Assembly (NCBI RefSeq): GCF_900091955.1
Contig: NZ_FMDF01000089.1
Coordinates: forward strand, 1 to 64,000
Length of the DNA stretch: 64,000 nt
Origin: Streptomyces sp. Ncost-T10-10d
GTDB taxonomy: Bacteria > Actinomycetota > Actinomycetes > Streptomycetales > Streptomycetaceae
Direction of reading: 5' to 3'
Positions 35,208 through 43,096 of this stretch are shown in pieces. Below the pieces are notes generated by a model. It saw nothing but the letters and a program-made list of their open reading frames with translations, was not told where the DNA came from and did not search any database. The first letter of the stretch is position 1. Every line of letters starts with the position of its first letter. Position numbers and translations under genes: made by a program.

Positions 35208-35262
35208 GCGGGCCTCGTGGAACGAGCGGGCCTCGCGGAATGAGCGGGCCTCGTGGAACGAA
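35191..35262 (+). repeat. Four 18-bp tandem repeats at the HpcH/PRTase junction
   Basis: Units at 35191, 35209, 35227 and 35245 read CGGGCCTCG-C/T-GGAA-T/C-GAG; units 1 and 3 are identical and 2 and 4 differ at one base, so it is a 36-bp dimer repeated twice. The HpcH stop lies in unit 1 and an in-phase stop recurs in unit 3. The repeat appears to have arisen by duplication of the 3' end of the HpcH gene. Confidence 0.9.
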
Positions 35263-35271
35263 CGTGTCTCG

Positions 35272-37830
35272 ATGAGCGAGCGCGTGGCAAGGAAAGAGAC
35301 GGCGAACGTGGTGTGGTCGGGCAGCTGGGTGGCACAGCGACTGGGCGTCGAGCTCGTCGGCGACGGGAAGCCCGACGGCGACAGGGAGCTGAGGGACCTG
35401 CTGGGCCTCGCCCTGCGCCGCAACCCCAAGCGGGCCCATCTGCTCGTGTCGAACGTGCTCGGCAAGCACGTGCCGCAGAAGCCCTCCGTGGTGTACGGCG
35501 TCGGATTCGAGCTCGGCTGCCGGGTGCGCGAACTCCTCGGTGACGCCGAGGCGCGCCGGGCGGTCGTGCTCGGTTACGCGGAGACGGCCACCGGTCTCGG
35601 CCACGCGGTCGCCGACGGGCTCGGCGTGGCGCCGTACCTGCATTCGACGCGCCGCCCCGTCGAGGGCGTGCAGCGGGCGGGCGGCTTCGAGGAGTCGCAC
35701 TCGCACGCCACCTCGCACCTGCTGCTTCCGGAGGACCCGAACCTCCTGGCGGGCGAGCGCGGCCCGACGGAAGCGGACACGGATGCATACGCGGACGCAC
35801 CGCTGGTGCTGGTGGACGACGAATTCTCCACGGGCAACACCGTGCTCAACACCATCCGCGCGCTGCACGAGCGATACCCGCGCAGCCGGTACGTCGTCGT
35901 CGCCCTGGTGGACATGCGGTCGCCGGCCGACCAGGGACGGCTGACCGAGTTCGCCGCCGAGATCGGCGCGCGCGTCGACCTGGTGGCGAGGAGCTCGGGC
36001 ACGGTCACCCTCCCGGAGGGCGTCCTGGAGAAGGGCCGGGCACTGGTCGCCGCGCATGAGGGGGCAGGTTCCGCCGGTCCCCGAGCGGCCGTCGAGCAGG
36101 GGCGCCGACCGTGCACCAGGGTCGACCTCCAGTGGCCCGCCGGTGTGCCCGACGGCGGACGGCACGGCTTCACCCCCGCCCACCGGGCCGCCCTCGAACC
36201 GGTCCTCCCGGCCATGGCCGCCCGTATCGCCGCGTCACTGGGTGATGCCCGCCGCGTACTGATCCTCGGCTTCGAGGAGCTGATGTACGCCCCCCTCCGC
36301 CTGGGCGCGGCCCTGGAGGACCACACCGACGCCGAGGTGCGCTACTCGACGACCACGCGTTCCCCCGTCCTCGCCGTGGACGATCCCGGCTATGCGATAC
36401 GCAGCCGGCTGGTCTTCCCGGCCCACGACAATCCGGCCGACGGCCCCGGTGACCGGTACGCGTACAACGTCGCGGGCGCCGGTTTCGACGCCGTGGTCGT
36501 GACCGTCGACTCCACCGCCGACACCCCCGAACTCCACGCCCCCGACGGCCTGTTGGCACAGCTCGCCGCGCACACCGACCACGTCCTGCTCGCGGTCGTC
36601 CCCTCGTACGTCCCGTCGGGCCTCCCCTCGTACGTCTCCGAACGGCAGGAAACCCCCATGCTGCCCGAGCCCCTCCGCGGCCCCGCCTTCTCCTCCTATG
36701 CGCCGGACGAAGTCGGCTGGCTGCTCCAGGACCTCTCGGACACCGAACTGGAGGCGCCCACCGAGGAGCGCGAGGAGGCGATACAGAGCGGTGGCGCGCA
36801 CTACGCCGAGTCGCTCCCTGTCGAGTACCAGCCGTCCGCCCAGTACCAGAGTCTGTTCAAGGCGGCGCTGGACCTGTCGGCCGCACGCGTCGCGCGCGCC
36901 GTCGGCACCGTCACCGAGACGGTCCTCGCCGAGCTCCCCCACAGCCGAAAGCGTGGGGGGACCCCCTCCGCTCGCCCCGTCCTGGTCTCGCTCGCCAGGG
37001 CCGGCACCCCCGTCGGCGTGCTCATGCGACGCTGGGCCCGGCACCGGCACGGACTCGATCTGCCGCACTACGCCGTCTCCATCGTGCGGGGCCGCGGCAT
37101 CGACGCCAACGCCCTGCGCTGGCTGGCCGCCCATCACGATCCGGCGGATGTCGTCTTCGTCGACGGCTGGACCGGCAAGGGGGCGATCACGCGTGAACTG
37201 TCCGCAGCGCTCGACGGGTTCGACGGATTCAACCCCGAGATCGCGGTCCTGGCCGACCCGGGCGGCTGCGTCCGCACCTACGGCACCCGCGAGGACTTCC
37301 TCATCCCGTCCGCCTGCCTCAACTCCACTGTGTCCGGGCTGATTTCGCGGACCGTCCTCCGCTCCGACCTGGTCGGACCCGACGATTTCCACGGCGCGAA
37401 GTTCTACCGGGAGCTTGCGGACACCGATGTGTCCGGCCACTTCCTCGACACCGTCGCCGACCACTTCGACGAGGTCGCCGACGCCGTGGACGCCGAGGCC
37501 AAGGAGATGCTCGCGGCCGACCGCGCACCCACCTGGGAGGGCTGGGCCGCAGTGGAACGCATCAGTGAGGAGTACGGCATCCACGATGTGAACCTGGTCA
37601 AGCCGGGCGTCGGCGAGACGACCCGCGTACTGCTGCGCCGCGTCCCGTGGAAGATCCTCGCCAAGCGCGGCGCGGGCGCCGACCTCGAGCACATCCGCCT
37701 GCTGGCCGGGCAGCGAGGCGTACCGGTCGAGGAGGTCGACGAACTCCCCTACACCTGCGTCGGGTTGATCCACCCGAAGTACACCAGGGGCGCGACGGGC
37801 GCGGACGGCAAGGCGGTGGAGTCGAAGTGA
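35272..37830 (+). CDS. Two-phosphoribosyltransferase fusion with TRSP and PELOTA domains
   Basis: An 852-residue protein read as one open frame. Residues about 15-240 form a PRTase domain with PRPP loop LVLVDDEFSTGNTVLNTI; a TRSP-like domain follows to about 440 (GFEELMYAPLRLGAALE). From about 463 (MLPEPLRGPAFSSYAPDEVG) a second PRTase (StiP/PRTase_1 type) begins, with LVSLARAGTPVGVL and the PRPP loop VFVDGWTGKGAITREL, and it ends with a PELOTA-type RNA-binding domain (RVLLRRVPWKILAKRG, YTCVGLIHPKYT). In other bacteria these halves are, to my knowledge, usually separate genes; the ATG at 36658 with AGGA upstream could still start the second half separately. The N-terminal start is uncertain (ATG 35272, or GTG 35284 or 35308, the last preceded by AAGGAAAGAG). 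The stop overlaps the HAD start. Confidence 0.85.
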   Translation: MSERVARKETANVVWSGSWVAQRLGVELVGDGKPDGDRELRDLLGLALRRNPKRAHLLVSNVLGKHVPQKPSVVYGVGFELGCRVRELLGDAEARRAVVLGYAETATGLGHAVADGLGVAPYLHSTRRPVEGVQRAGGFEESHSHATSHLLLPEDPNLLAGERGPTEADTDAYADAPLVLVDDEFSTGNTVLNTIRALHERYPRSRYVVVALVDMRSPADQGRLTEFAAEIGARVDLVARSSGTVTLPEGVLEKGRALVAAHEGAGSAGPRAAVEQGRRPCTRVDLQWPAGVPDGGRHGFTPAHRAALEPVLPAMAARIAASLGDARRVLILGFEELMYAPLRLGAALEDHTDAEVRYSTTTRSPVLAVDDPGYAIRSRLVFPAHDNPADGPGDRYAYNVAGAGFDAVVVTVDSTADTPELHAPDGLLAQLAAHTDHVLLAVVPSYVPSGLPSYVSERQETPMLPEPLRGPAFSSYAPDEVGWLLQDLSDTELEAPTEEREEAIQSGGAHYAESLPVEYQPSAQYQSLFKAALDLSAARVARAVGTVTETVLAELPHSRKRGGTPSARPVLVSLARAGTPVGVLMRRWARHRHGLDLPHYAVSIVRGRGIDANALRWLAAHHDPADVVFVDGWTGKGAITRELSAALDGFDGFNPEIAVLADPGGCVRTYGTREDFLIPSACLNSTVSGLISRTVLRSDLVGPDDFHGAKFYRELADTDVSGHFLDTVADHFDEVADAVDAEAKEMLAADRAPTWEGWAAVERISEEYGIHDVNLVKPGVGETTRVLLRRVPWKILAKRGAGADLEHIRLLAGQRGVPVEEVDELPYTCVGLIHPKYTRGATGADGKAVESK
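36931..36966. repeat. Palindromic repeat inserted in the PRTase coding region
   Basis: CCCCCAC (36936-36942) pairs with GTGGGGG (36953-36959), followed by ACCCCC. This type of CCCCCAC-N-GTGGGGGGACCCCC palindrome is dispersed in Streptomyces genomes. It is in frame and adds about twelve residues (LPHSRKRGGTPS) just before the conserved VLVSLARAG strand of the second PRTase domain. Confidence 0.65.
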
Positions 37831-38693
37831 CCACCCCGGCCACCGCGGCCACCCCGGCCGCCCCCGTGGCACTGGTCGCCAGCGACCTCGACCGCACCTT
37901 GATCTACTCGACGGCAGCGCTCCAGCTCCCCATGCCGGACGCCGAGGCCCCCCGGCTGCTCTGCGTAGAGGTGTACGAACACAAGCCGCTCTCCTACATG
38001 ACCGAGACGGCCGCGACGCTGCTCGACGAACTCGCCCGCACCACGGTCTTCGTCCCGACGACCACCCGTACCCGCGAGCAGTACGGGCGCATCCATCTCC
38101 CCGGTCCCGCACCGCGGTTCGCGATCTGCGCCAACGGGGGACATCTCCTCGTCGACGGCGAATCCGACCCCGACTGGCAGACGCAGGTCTCCCGCAGGCT
38201 CGCCGACGAATGCGCCTCGCTCGCCGAGGTCCGCGCCCATCTCCTGGCCGCGGCCGACCCCGCCTGGCTGCTCAAGGAACGGGTCGCCGAGGACCTTTTC
38301 GCCTATCTCGTCGTCGAACGCGCGCTGCTGCCCGAGGGCTGGGTCAAGGAACTGGGGGAGTGGGCGGAGACCCGCGGCTGGACGGTCTCCCTCCAGGGCC
38401 GCAAGATCTACGCCGTGCCGGGCCCGCTCACCAAGAGCGCCGCCATGAGTGAAGTCGCCCGGCGCACCGGTGCCACGCTCACCCTCGCCGCAGGTGACAG
38501 CCTCCTCGACGCCGACCTGCTCCTGTCCGCCGACCGCGCCTGGCGCCCGGCCCACGGCGAACTCGCCGACACCGGCTGGAGCGCCCCGCACGTCGATGTG
38601 ACGGCGGAGCACGGCGTGGCGGCGGGCGAGGAGATCCTGCGCCACTTCCTCCGGGCGTCGGGCCCGGCGCAGGGCGCCCCCGTCCAGCAGTAG
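37827..38693 (+). CDS. HAD superfamily phosphatase of the Ter locus
   Basis: A 288-residue HAD hydrolase. Motif I is ASDLDRTLIYS (nucleophile and acid Asp near residue 19), motif II TTTRT, a Lys in GPLTKSAAM and motif IV AAGDSLLDADLL. The cap resembles the Cof/sucrose-phosphatase type. GTG at 37827 overlaps the PRTase stop by four bases (GTGA) with GGAG upstream, so it is coupled. In the predicted Ter-linked pathway it would dephosphorylate the product of the phosphoribosyltransferases; this is inference. Confidence 0.88.
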   Translation: MTTPATAATPAAPVALVASDLDRTLIYSTAALQLPMPDAEAPRLLCVEVYEHKPLSYMTETAATLLDELARTTVFVPTTTRTREQYGRIHLPGPAPRFAICANGGHLLVDGESDPDWQTQVSRRLADECASLAEVRAHLLAAADPAWLLKERVAEDLFAYLVVERALLPEGWVKELGEWAETRGWTVSLQGRKIYAVPGPLTKSAAMSEVARRTGATLTLAAGDSLLDADLLLSADRAWRPAHGELADTGWSAPHVDVTAEHGVAAGEEILRHFLRASGPAQGAPVQQ

Positions 38694-38752
38694 CAGTATG
38701 TGAGGACAGGGCGGCGCGGGACCGGCCCGATGGGACCGACGAGGAGCATGCG

Positions 38753-39412
38753 ATGACCAAGGGCAACGAAACCAAGATCACGGACGAGCTTTACGCGTAC
38801 ATGCTGGCGCACAACCCACCGCTCGACACGGTGCAGCGCGAGCTCGTCGAGACCACGTACGCACGCCTCCCCGACCAGGCCGGCATGCAGTCCGCCGAGG
38901 AACAGGGACCGCTGCTCGCCTTCCTCGTCCGGCTGACCGGGGCCCGGCACATCGTGGAGGTCGGGACGTTCACCGGCTTCTCCGCCCTGTCGATGGCGCA
39001 GGCACTGCCCGCCGACGGACGGCTGATCGCCTGTGACGTCTCGGAGGAGTGGACCGCATACGGCCGGGAGGCGTGGGAGAAGGCGGGCGTCGCCGACCGG
39101 ATCGAACTCCGTATCGCCCCCGCGCTCGACACACTGCGGGCGATGCCGGCCGAGCCGCACATCGACCTCGCCTATCTGGACGCGGACAAGGGCAACTACA
39201 TCCCTTACTGGGAGGAACTGGTGCCCAGGATGCGGCAGGGCGGTCTCGTCGTCACGGACAACGTGCTCTTCCACGGCAGGGTGACCGACCCGCAGGCGAC
39301 CGGAGGAGCGGCGGCGATCAAGGAATTCAACAACCATGTGGCCGCCGATCCGCGGATGGACAGTGTGCTGCTCACCGTGTCGGACGGGCTGACGCTCTCC
39401 CGTAAGCGGTAG
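38753..39412 (+). CDS. Class I O-methyltransferase (CCoAOMT-like)
   Basis: A 219-residue SAM-dependent methyltransferase. Motif I is HIVEVGTFTGFSALSMA (near residue 65); metal-site Asp residues are in LAYLDADKGNY and VVTDNVLFHG, as in cation-dependent catechol and caffeoyl-CoA O-methyltransferases. It follows the HAD gene by 59 bp on the same strand, so it may belong to the same transcript and could modify the Ter-pathway metabolite, but related genes are also found alone. ATG at 38753 with GACGAGGAGC upstream. Confidence 0.88.
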   Translation: MTKGNETKITDELYAYMLAHNPPLDTVQRELVETTYARLPDQAGMQSAEEQGPLLAFLVRLTGARHIVEVGTFTGFSALSMAQALPADGRLIACDVSEEWTAYGREAWEKAGVADRIELRIAPALDTLRAMPAEPHIDLAYLDADKGNYIPYWEELVPRMRQGGLVVTDNVLFHGRVTDPQATGGAAAIKEFNNHVAADPRMDSVLLTVSDGLTLSRKR

Positions 39413-39444
39413 GAGCCGCAGGCCGCGACTCCGGTTGCCCGCTC

Positions 39445-39669
39445 TCAGCCGCAGCAACCTCCGCCGCAGCAGCCGCCCCCGCCGCCGCCGGCGGACGGCG
39501 CGGCGGGCGCGGACTTGGCCGACGAGCCGCCCACGGCCACGGTGGACAGAAGCTTCACGGTGTCGGCGTGTCCGGCGGGGCAGGAGGCCGGGTCCGAGGA
39601 CTGGGCCATCGGGCGGCTGAGTTCGAACGTGTCTCCGCAGGAGCGGCAGCGGTACTCGTAACGAGGCAT
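39445..39669 (-). CDS. FmdB-like zinc ribbon protein with Cys-rich tail
   Basis: A 74-residue small protein with an N-terminal zinc ribbon (YEYRCRSCGDTFELSRPM; second Cys pair ASCPAGH, where His replaces one Cys) typical of FmdB regulatory proteins. The tail is Ala/Gly-rich and ends in four more Cys, GGGCCGGGCCG, which might bind metal. ATG at 39669. It is convergent with the methyltransferase gene. Its partner is unknown. Confidence 0.85.
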   Translation of the reverse strand: MPRYEYRCRSCGDTFELSRPMAQSSDPASCPAGHADTVKLLSTVAVGGSSAKSAPAAPSAGGGGGGCCGGGCCG

Positions 39670-39745
39670 GGCCCCAGGCTATCCGGCGCCGGCCCGGGGC
39701 AGACAGGCACGACGGCCGACCGGTGGTACGGGGACGTGGTACGGG

Positions 39746-40336
39746 TCACGGACGGCGGACAACAGGCATCGTCGGCGGCGTTGCCTTCCGGCCCATCCGC
39801 ACCTCCCGCGCGGCCTCGTCGGGATGGCGGGCCCGCCAGTACGGGTTGTCGTGCGGAAGACCGCCGCTGACCCGCCCGTACATCCCGAACATCATCAGCA
39901 TCAGGCCGACCACAAAGCTGAACAGCACATTCTGCATGTGGAAGGCGAGGAAGTTGTAGTCGGTGTCGAGCAGCGCGAGATTGATGAATCCGCTGAGGAT
40001 GAAGGCGATGCCCAGAATCATGTTGAGCGTCGAGGCGAAGTTGCCGCCGATCACCATCCCGATGAACAACAACAGGCCGACGCAGATGGACAGGACGCTG
40101 AGGGCACCGTTCGTGTTGAGACCGGCGACGGTGGCACCGCCGGTGCTGAAGAAGCCGATCTCGTCGATCAGCCCCAGGATTCCGAAGGCGAGAAGCACCA
40201 GCCCCATCAGTCCCGCCCCGACCCGGTAGACGCGGTTCAGCCGGTGATCGACCGGAAGGTGCTTGTCGAGTTGGGTGACCCTACGGGGGCGCCGCGGGGT
40301 CTGTCGTCCGGTGGTGTGCAGTACATGGGTGGCCAT
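39746..40336 (-). CDS. DUF4383 membrane protein
   Basis: A 196-residue protein with four membrane segments (around residues 40-60, 75-95, 100-120 and 130-150) and basic cytoplasmic ends, matching the actinobacterial DUF4383 family. ATG at 40336 has GAAGGAGG upstream, a very strong site; a longer in-frame start at 40390 is not supported. It stands alone. Function unknown. Confidence 0.85.
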   Translation of the reverse strand: MATHVLHTTGRQTPRRPRRVTQLDKHLPVDHRLNRVYRVGAGLMGLVLLAFGILGLIDEIGFFSTGGATVAGLNTNGALSVLSICVGLLLFIGMVIGGNFASTLNMILGIAFILSGFINLALLDTDYNFLAFHMQNVLFSFVVGLMLMMFGMYGRVSGGLPHDNPYWRARHPDEAAREVRMGRKATPPTMPVVRRP

Positions 40337-40463
40337 TTCGGCCTCCTTCGCGCGTACTACCAGGATCCGTCCACGGGGATGCTGCCGCACATCAGAAGGG
40401 CCGAAGGACCCGAACCCGGCGTATCGGAACCCGACGTATCAGGAGGGCTGTCGCCGCCGCACG

Positions 40464-41849
40464 TCACCCGCCGGCCCCGCGCTCCTCACGGATCTCGGAG
40501 ACCACCCGCGCCACTGTCTGCCGTACCGCTTCGGTCTCGGTCAGAAAGTGCCAGTAGTCGGGGTGGCGCCCCTCCAGACCGGTGACGGCGCGCTCCAGCC
40601 GGGCCACGGCATCGTCCAGCGGACGGGCATGACGCGGATCGGGAGTGTTGCGTCCGGCCATGGCCAGGCGCTGGGCGTCCCGGATCGCGAACCGGGTTCG
40701 CTGGATCTCCTGCTGCGGGTCCTTGGCCACATCGTTCAGCCGGTGCAGCCGGTCGCCGGCCGCGGACACCGCCTCGTCCGTGGCGTTCAGCAGGGCGCGC
40801 ACCGTGCTCAGCCGGGAGGTCGCATCGGCCCACCGCTGCTCGTCCCGCGCCTTGGCGGCTTCCTTCAGCTTCTCCTCGGCCTGCCGCACATTGGTCGCCG
40901 CCTGCTCCGGCACCGGCTGGAGGTCCTGCCAGCACGCCGCGGAGAACCGCCGCCGCAGCTCGCTCAGCACCGGCTCCACGGAGCCCGCTCGGGTCGTCAA
41001 CGCCTGGGCGCGGGTACGCAGCGACACCAGCCGGTGGTCGATCTCGGCGGCCCGTTCGGGCAACTGGGCCGCCTCTGCCCGTACCGCCTCGGCATCGCGC
41101 AGCACCCGATCGGCACGCTGCAGGGTCTCCGGAACGCCGTGCCGGCCGGCGCCCTGGTTGAGCTTGGTCAGTTCGGGAGCGAGGGCCGCCAGCCGCGCGG
41201 CGAGGTCGTCCGCCCGCAGTCCGGACGCCCGCACCGCATCGAGAGCATTGCTCGCACCGAGAAGCGCCTGCCGGGCCCGCTCCACGGCGGGCGCGAGCCG
41301 GGCGAGCTGCGTCTCCGCGTTGCCGAGCAGCGGCCCGAGCCCCTGTGCGAACCGGTCCAGCTCGCCCTTGACCCGCACCAGCTCGTCCTTGGCCGCGGTC
41401 AGCTCCGTCCTGGCACGGGCCGCGACGGCCGGCTCCAGATCGTCCCGGTCCAGGTCGTGTGCGTCGACCGCGGTGATGTACGTATGACTGGCCTCGTCGA
41501 TCCGCCGCCCGAGAGCAGCGAAGTCATCCACGGCCTTGCGCGCACCGGGCGAGCTGTCCACCGCGGTGATCGTCTCGATCGAGATCCGCAGATCGCGCTG
41601 GGCCGTGTCCAGCTCGTAGAAGGCGGCAGCGGCTGCGTCCTTCGCGGCCTGCGCATCGGCGCGCTGACTCTCCCCGCGCCCACCGAACCAGCGTCTCGTC
41701 CCGCCACCGGCGAACGCGGCCGGCAACGCGGCGGCGAGCAGCGGCACCGGCAGCAACATCAGCGCGAGGACGTCCCCGACACCCCGGAAACCCTTGACGG
41801 CGGAATTCTCACCCGCTCCCGCCTGCGGCCGCGCGTGTGTCGCCGTCAC
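40464..41849 (-). CDS. Membrane-anchored coiled-coil protein
   Basis: A 461-residue protein with one N-terminal membrane segment (VLALMLLPVPLLAAALPAAF, residues about 25-45) and an almost entirely helical, Ala/Glu/Arg/Leu-rich cytoplasmic or surface region with long coiled coils. I do not recognise a named domain; the type is common in Streptomyces (tail-anchored or septal scaffold-like proteins). GTG at 41849 has GGGAGAGGGAT upstream. It is not part of an obvious operon. Confidence 0.78.
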   Translation of the reverse strand: MTATHARPQAGAGENSAVKGFRGVGDVLALMLLPVPLLAAALPAAFAGGGTRRWFGGRGESQRADAQAAKDAAAAAFYELDTAQRDLRISIETITAVDSSPGARKAVDDFAALGRRIDEASHTYITAVDAHDLDRDDLEPAVAARARTELTAAKDELVRVKGELDRFAQGLGPLLGNAETQLARLAPAVERARQALLGASNALDAVRASGLRADDLAARLAALAPELTKLNQGAGRHGVPETLQRADRVLRDAEAVRAEAAQLPERAAEIDHRLVSLRTRAQALTTRAGSVEPVLSELRRRFSAACWQDLQPVPEQAATNVRQAEEKLKEAAKARDEQRWADATSRLSTVRALLNATDEAVSAAGDRLHRLNDVAKDPQQEIQRTRFAIRDAQRLAMAGRNTPDPRHARPLDDAVARLERAVTGLEGRHPDYWHFLTETEAVRQTVARVVSEIREERGAGG

Positions 41850-41920
41850 ATCCCTCTCCCGTGCCGTTTCGCCCTGCCCGGTACATTCTCCCACCAGGTA
41901 AGGACGAACACACGGGTCGG

Positions 41921-42685
41921 TTAGTTCACGCTTCGGACCGTGACTTGGCCGTTGTCGCTCCGGGCCTTCACCACGTGGCCGCTGTTGTCGCTCCGCGGCG
42001 CGTCCACCGAGACACGTCCGTTGTGGGCGACGGCGTCCACCGCATACCTCACGGAGCCGCCCGGCAGATCAATGGTGATCCCTCCGTTGTCGCTCTCGGT
42101 GTCCACGAGATCGGGCACGGAGTCGAACCCCAGCTGGATCCTGCCGTTGTCGGACCGAGCCGATACGGACTTGGCCGAGATCCCTTCGGTGAGGATGCCA
42201 CCGTTGTCGCTCCCCAGTTCGAGCGGCCCGCTGGAGTCCCGGACGGTCACCATCCCGTTGTCGGCGTGGAGCGTAAGGGGAGTGTCGAAGCCGGACGCGA
42301 CGATCTTTCCGTTGTCCCCCTTGACGACCACCGCCACCCCGCGCGGCACCTTCACCTGGTGCTGCGAGGCGCAGTCGCTGATCAATGCCCGGCATTTCAC
42401 CTGGAGCGTGAGCGTGTCGTCCTGCATCTTCCACTTGGGGTCGGGTCCGTTCCCGAGAACCACCCACCCGTCGACATGACGGGTCACCTCGACCTTCCGT
42501 ACATCGGCCGGTACGAGCTCCAGGGACGTGTGACCGGAGTCGATGGTCAGCGTCTTCCCACTGAGCGCGAACGACTTGTGCTCGGCAGGCGCGTCGCCCG
42601 GATCGGTACTGCCGCAGCCGGTGAGGGCAAGACCGAGCAGCAGGGCCCCTCCGGATGCGATGAGAGTGCGGATACGGAGTGCCAC
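41921..42685 (-). CDS. Lipoprotein with DUF4097 beta-repeat domain
   Basis: A 254-residue lipoprotein: signal peptide with lipobox LALTGC (Cys near residue 23), then repeated GDNGKI, ADNGMV, GSDNGGI, RSDNGRI, ESDNGGI and RSDNGQV units, the DUF4097 adhesin-like beta-helix pattern with about 20-residue spacing. GTG at 42685 follows GGGGGAAAGATC. The protein would be a substrate of Lgt and LspA and sit on the outer face of the membrane. Ligand unknown. Confidence 0.85.
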   Translation of the reverse strand: MALRIRTLIASGGALLLGLALTGCGSTDPGDAPAEHKSFALSGKTLTIDSGHTSLELVPADVRKVEVTRHVDGWVVLGNGPDPKWKMQDDTLTLQVKCRALISDCASQHQVKVPRGVAVVVKGDNGKIVASGFDTPLTLHADNGMVTVRDSSGPLELGSDNGGILTEGISAKSVSARSDNGRIQLGFDSVPDLVDTESDNGGITIDLPGGSVRYAVDAVAHNGRVSVDAPRSDNSGHVVKARSDNGQVTVRSVN

Positions 42686-42921
42686 GATGATCTTTCCCCC
42701 AGGTCGTACGGCGGGCGGTCCCGACCGTGTACACCTCACCGTACGTACACCCGCCCACCCGGCAGAATCCGGACGGCTACCGTATGAGGGGTGGGGATAT
42801 CCCCCGGACACCGCCACAGCCACCCGGGCCGCACCCCGGACGCCGCCGCCTCCTTCCCTGCCGTTCCCGGCACCGTTTGTGACCGTGGGCCGTAGTCCAT
42901 GTACGCTGTTGCCTCATCCAC

Positions 42922-42996
42922 GGGTGCGTAGCTCAGGGGTAGAGCGCTGCTCTTACAAAGCAGATGTCGGCGGTTCGAAACCGTCCGCGCCCACCA
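42922..42996 (+). tRNA. tRNA-Val (UAC anticodon)
   Basis: A complete cloverleaf: acceptor GGGTGCG pairs with CGCGCCC (one G-U), D-arm GCTC-AGGGGTA-GAGC, anticodon stem CTGCT/AGCAG with loop CTTACAA (anticodon TAC, reading GUA), T-arm GGCGG-TTCGAAA-CCGTC, and an encoded CCA end. Its 3' half is the integration site for the element ending at 45283. Confidence 0.96.
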
Positions 42997-42997
42997 G
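42952..42997. repeat. attL: 46-bp 3' end of tRNA-Val
   Basis: This 46-bp sequence, from the anticodon loop to just past CCA, is repeated exactly at 45238-45283. That is the signature of site-specific integration into a tRNA gene by a tyrosine recombinase; the integrase gene ends 100 bp away. Confidence 0.9.
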
Positions 42998-43011
42998 TAG
43001 GAAGCACGACA

Positions 43012-43052
43012 AAGGCCCAGGTCACCGGTACTGAACCGGGAGCCTGGGCCTT
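43012..43052 (+). terminator. Terminator after tRNA-Val
   Basis: AAGGCCCAGG (43012-43021) pairs with CCTGGGCCTT (43043-43052), followed by GTTCGTTC. A similar hairpin follows the attR copy at 45309-45337. Confidence 0.75.
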
Positions 43053-43096
43053 GTTCGTTCCTCAGCCGCGGAGGCGGGGGAGAGGCGTCGTGCCAG

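Noticed and set aside
35191..35262. Tandem 18-bp units as a CRISPR array
   Set aside because: Units are contiguous, with no spacers and no cas genes nearby.
36235..38112. A 625-codon frame opposite the PRTase/HAD genes
   Set aside because: Antisense shadow of two well-supported genes; no family resemblance.
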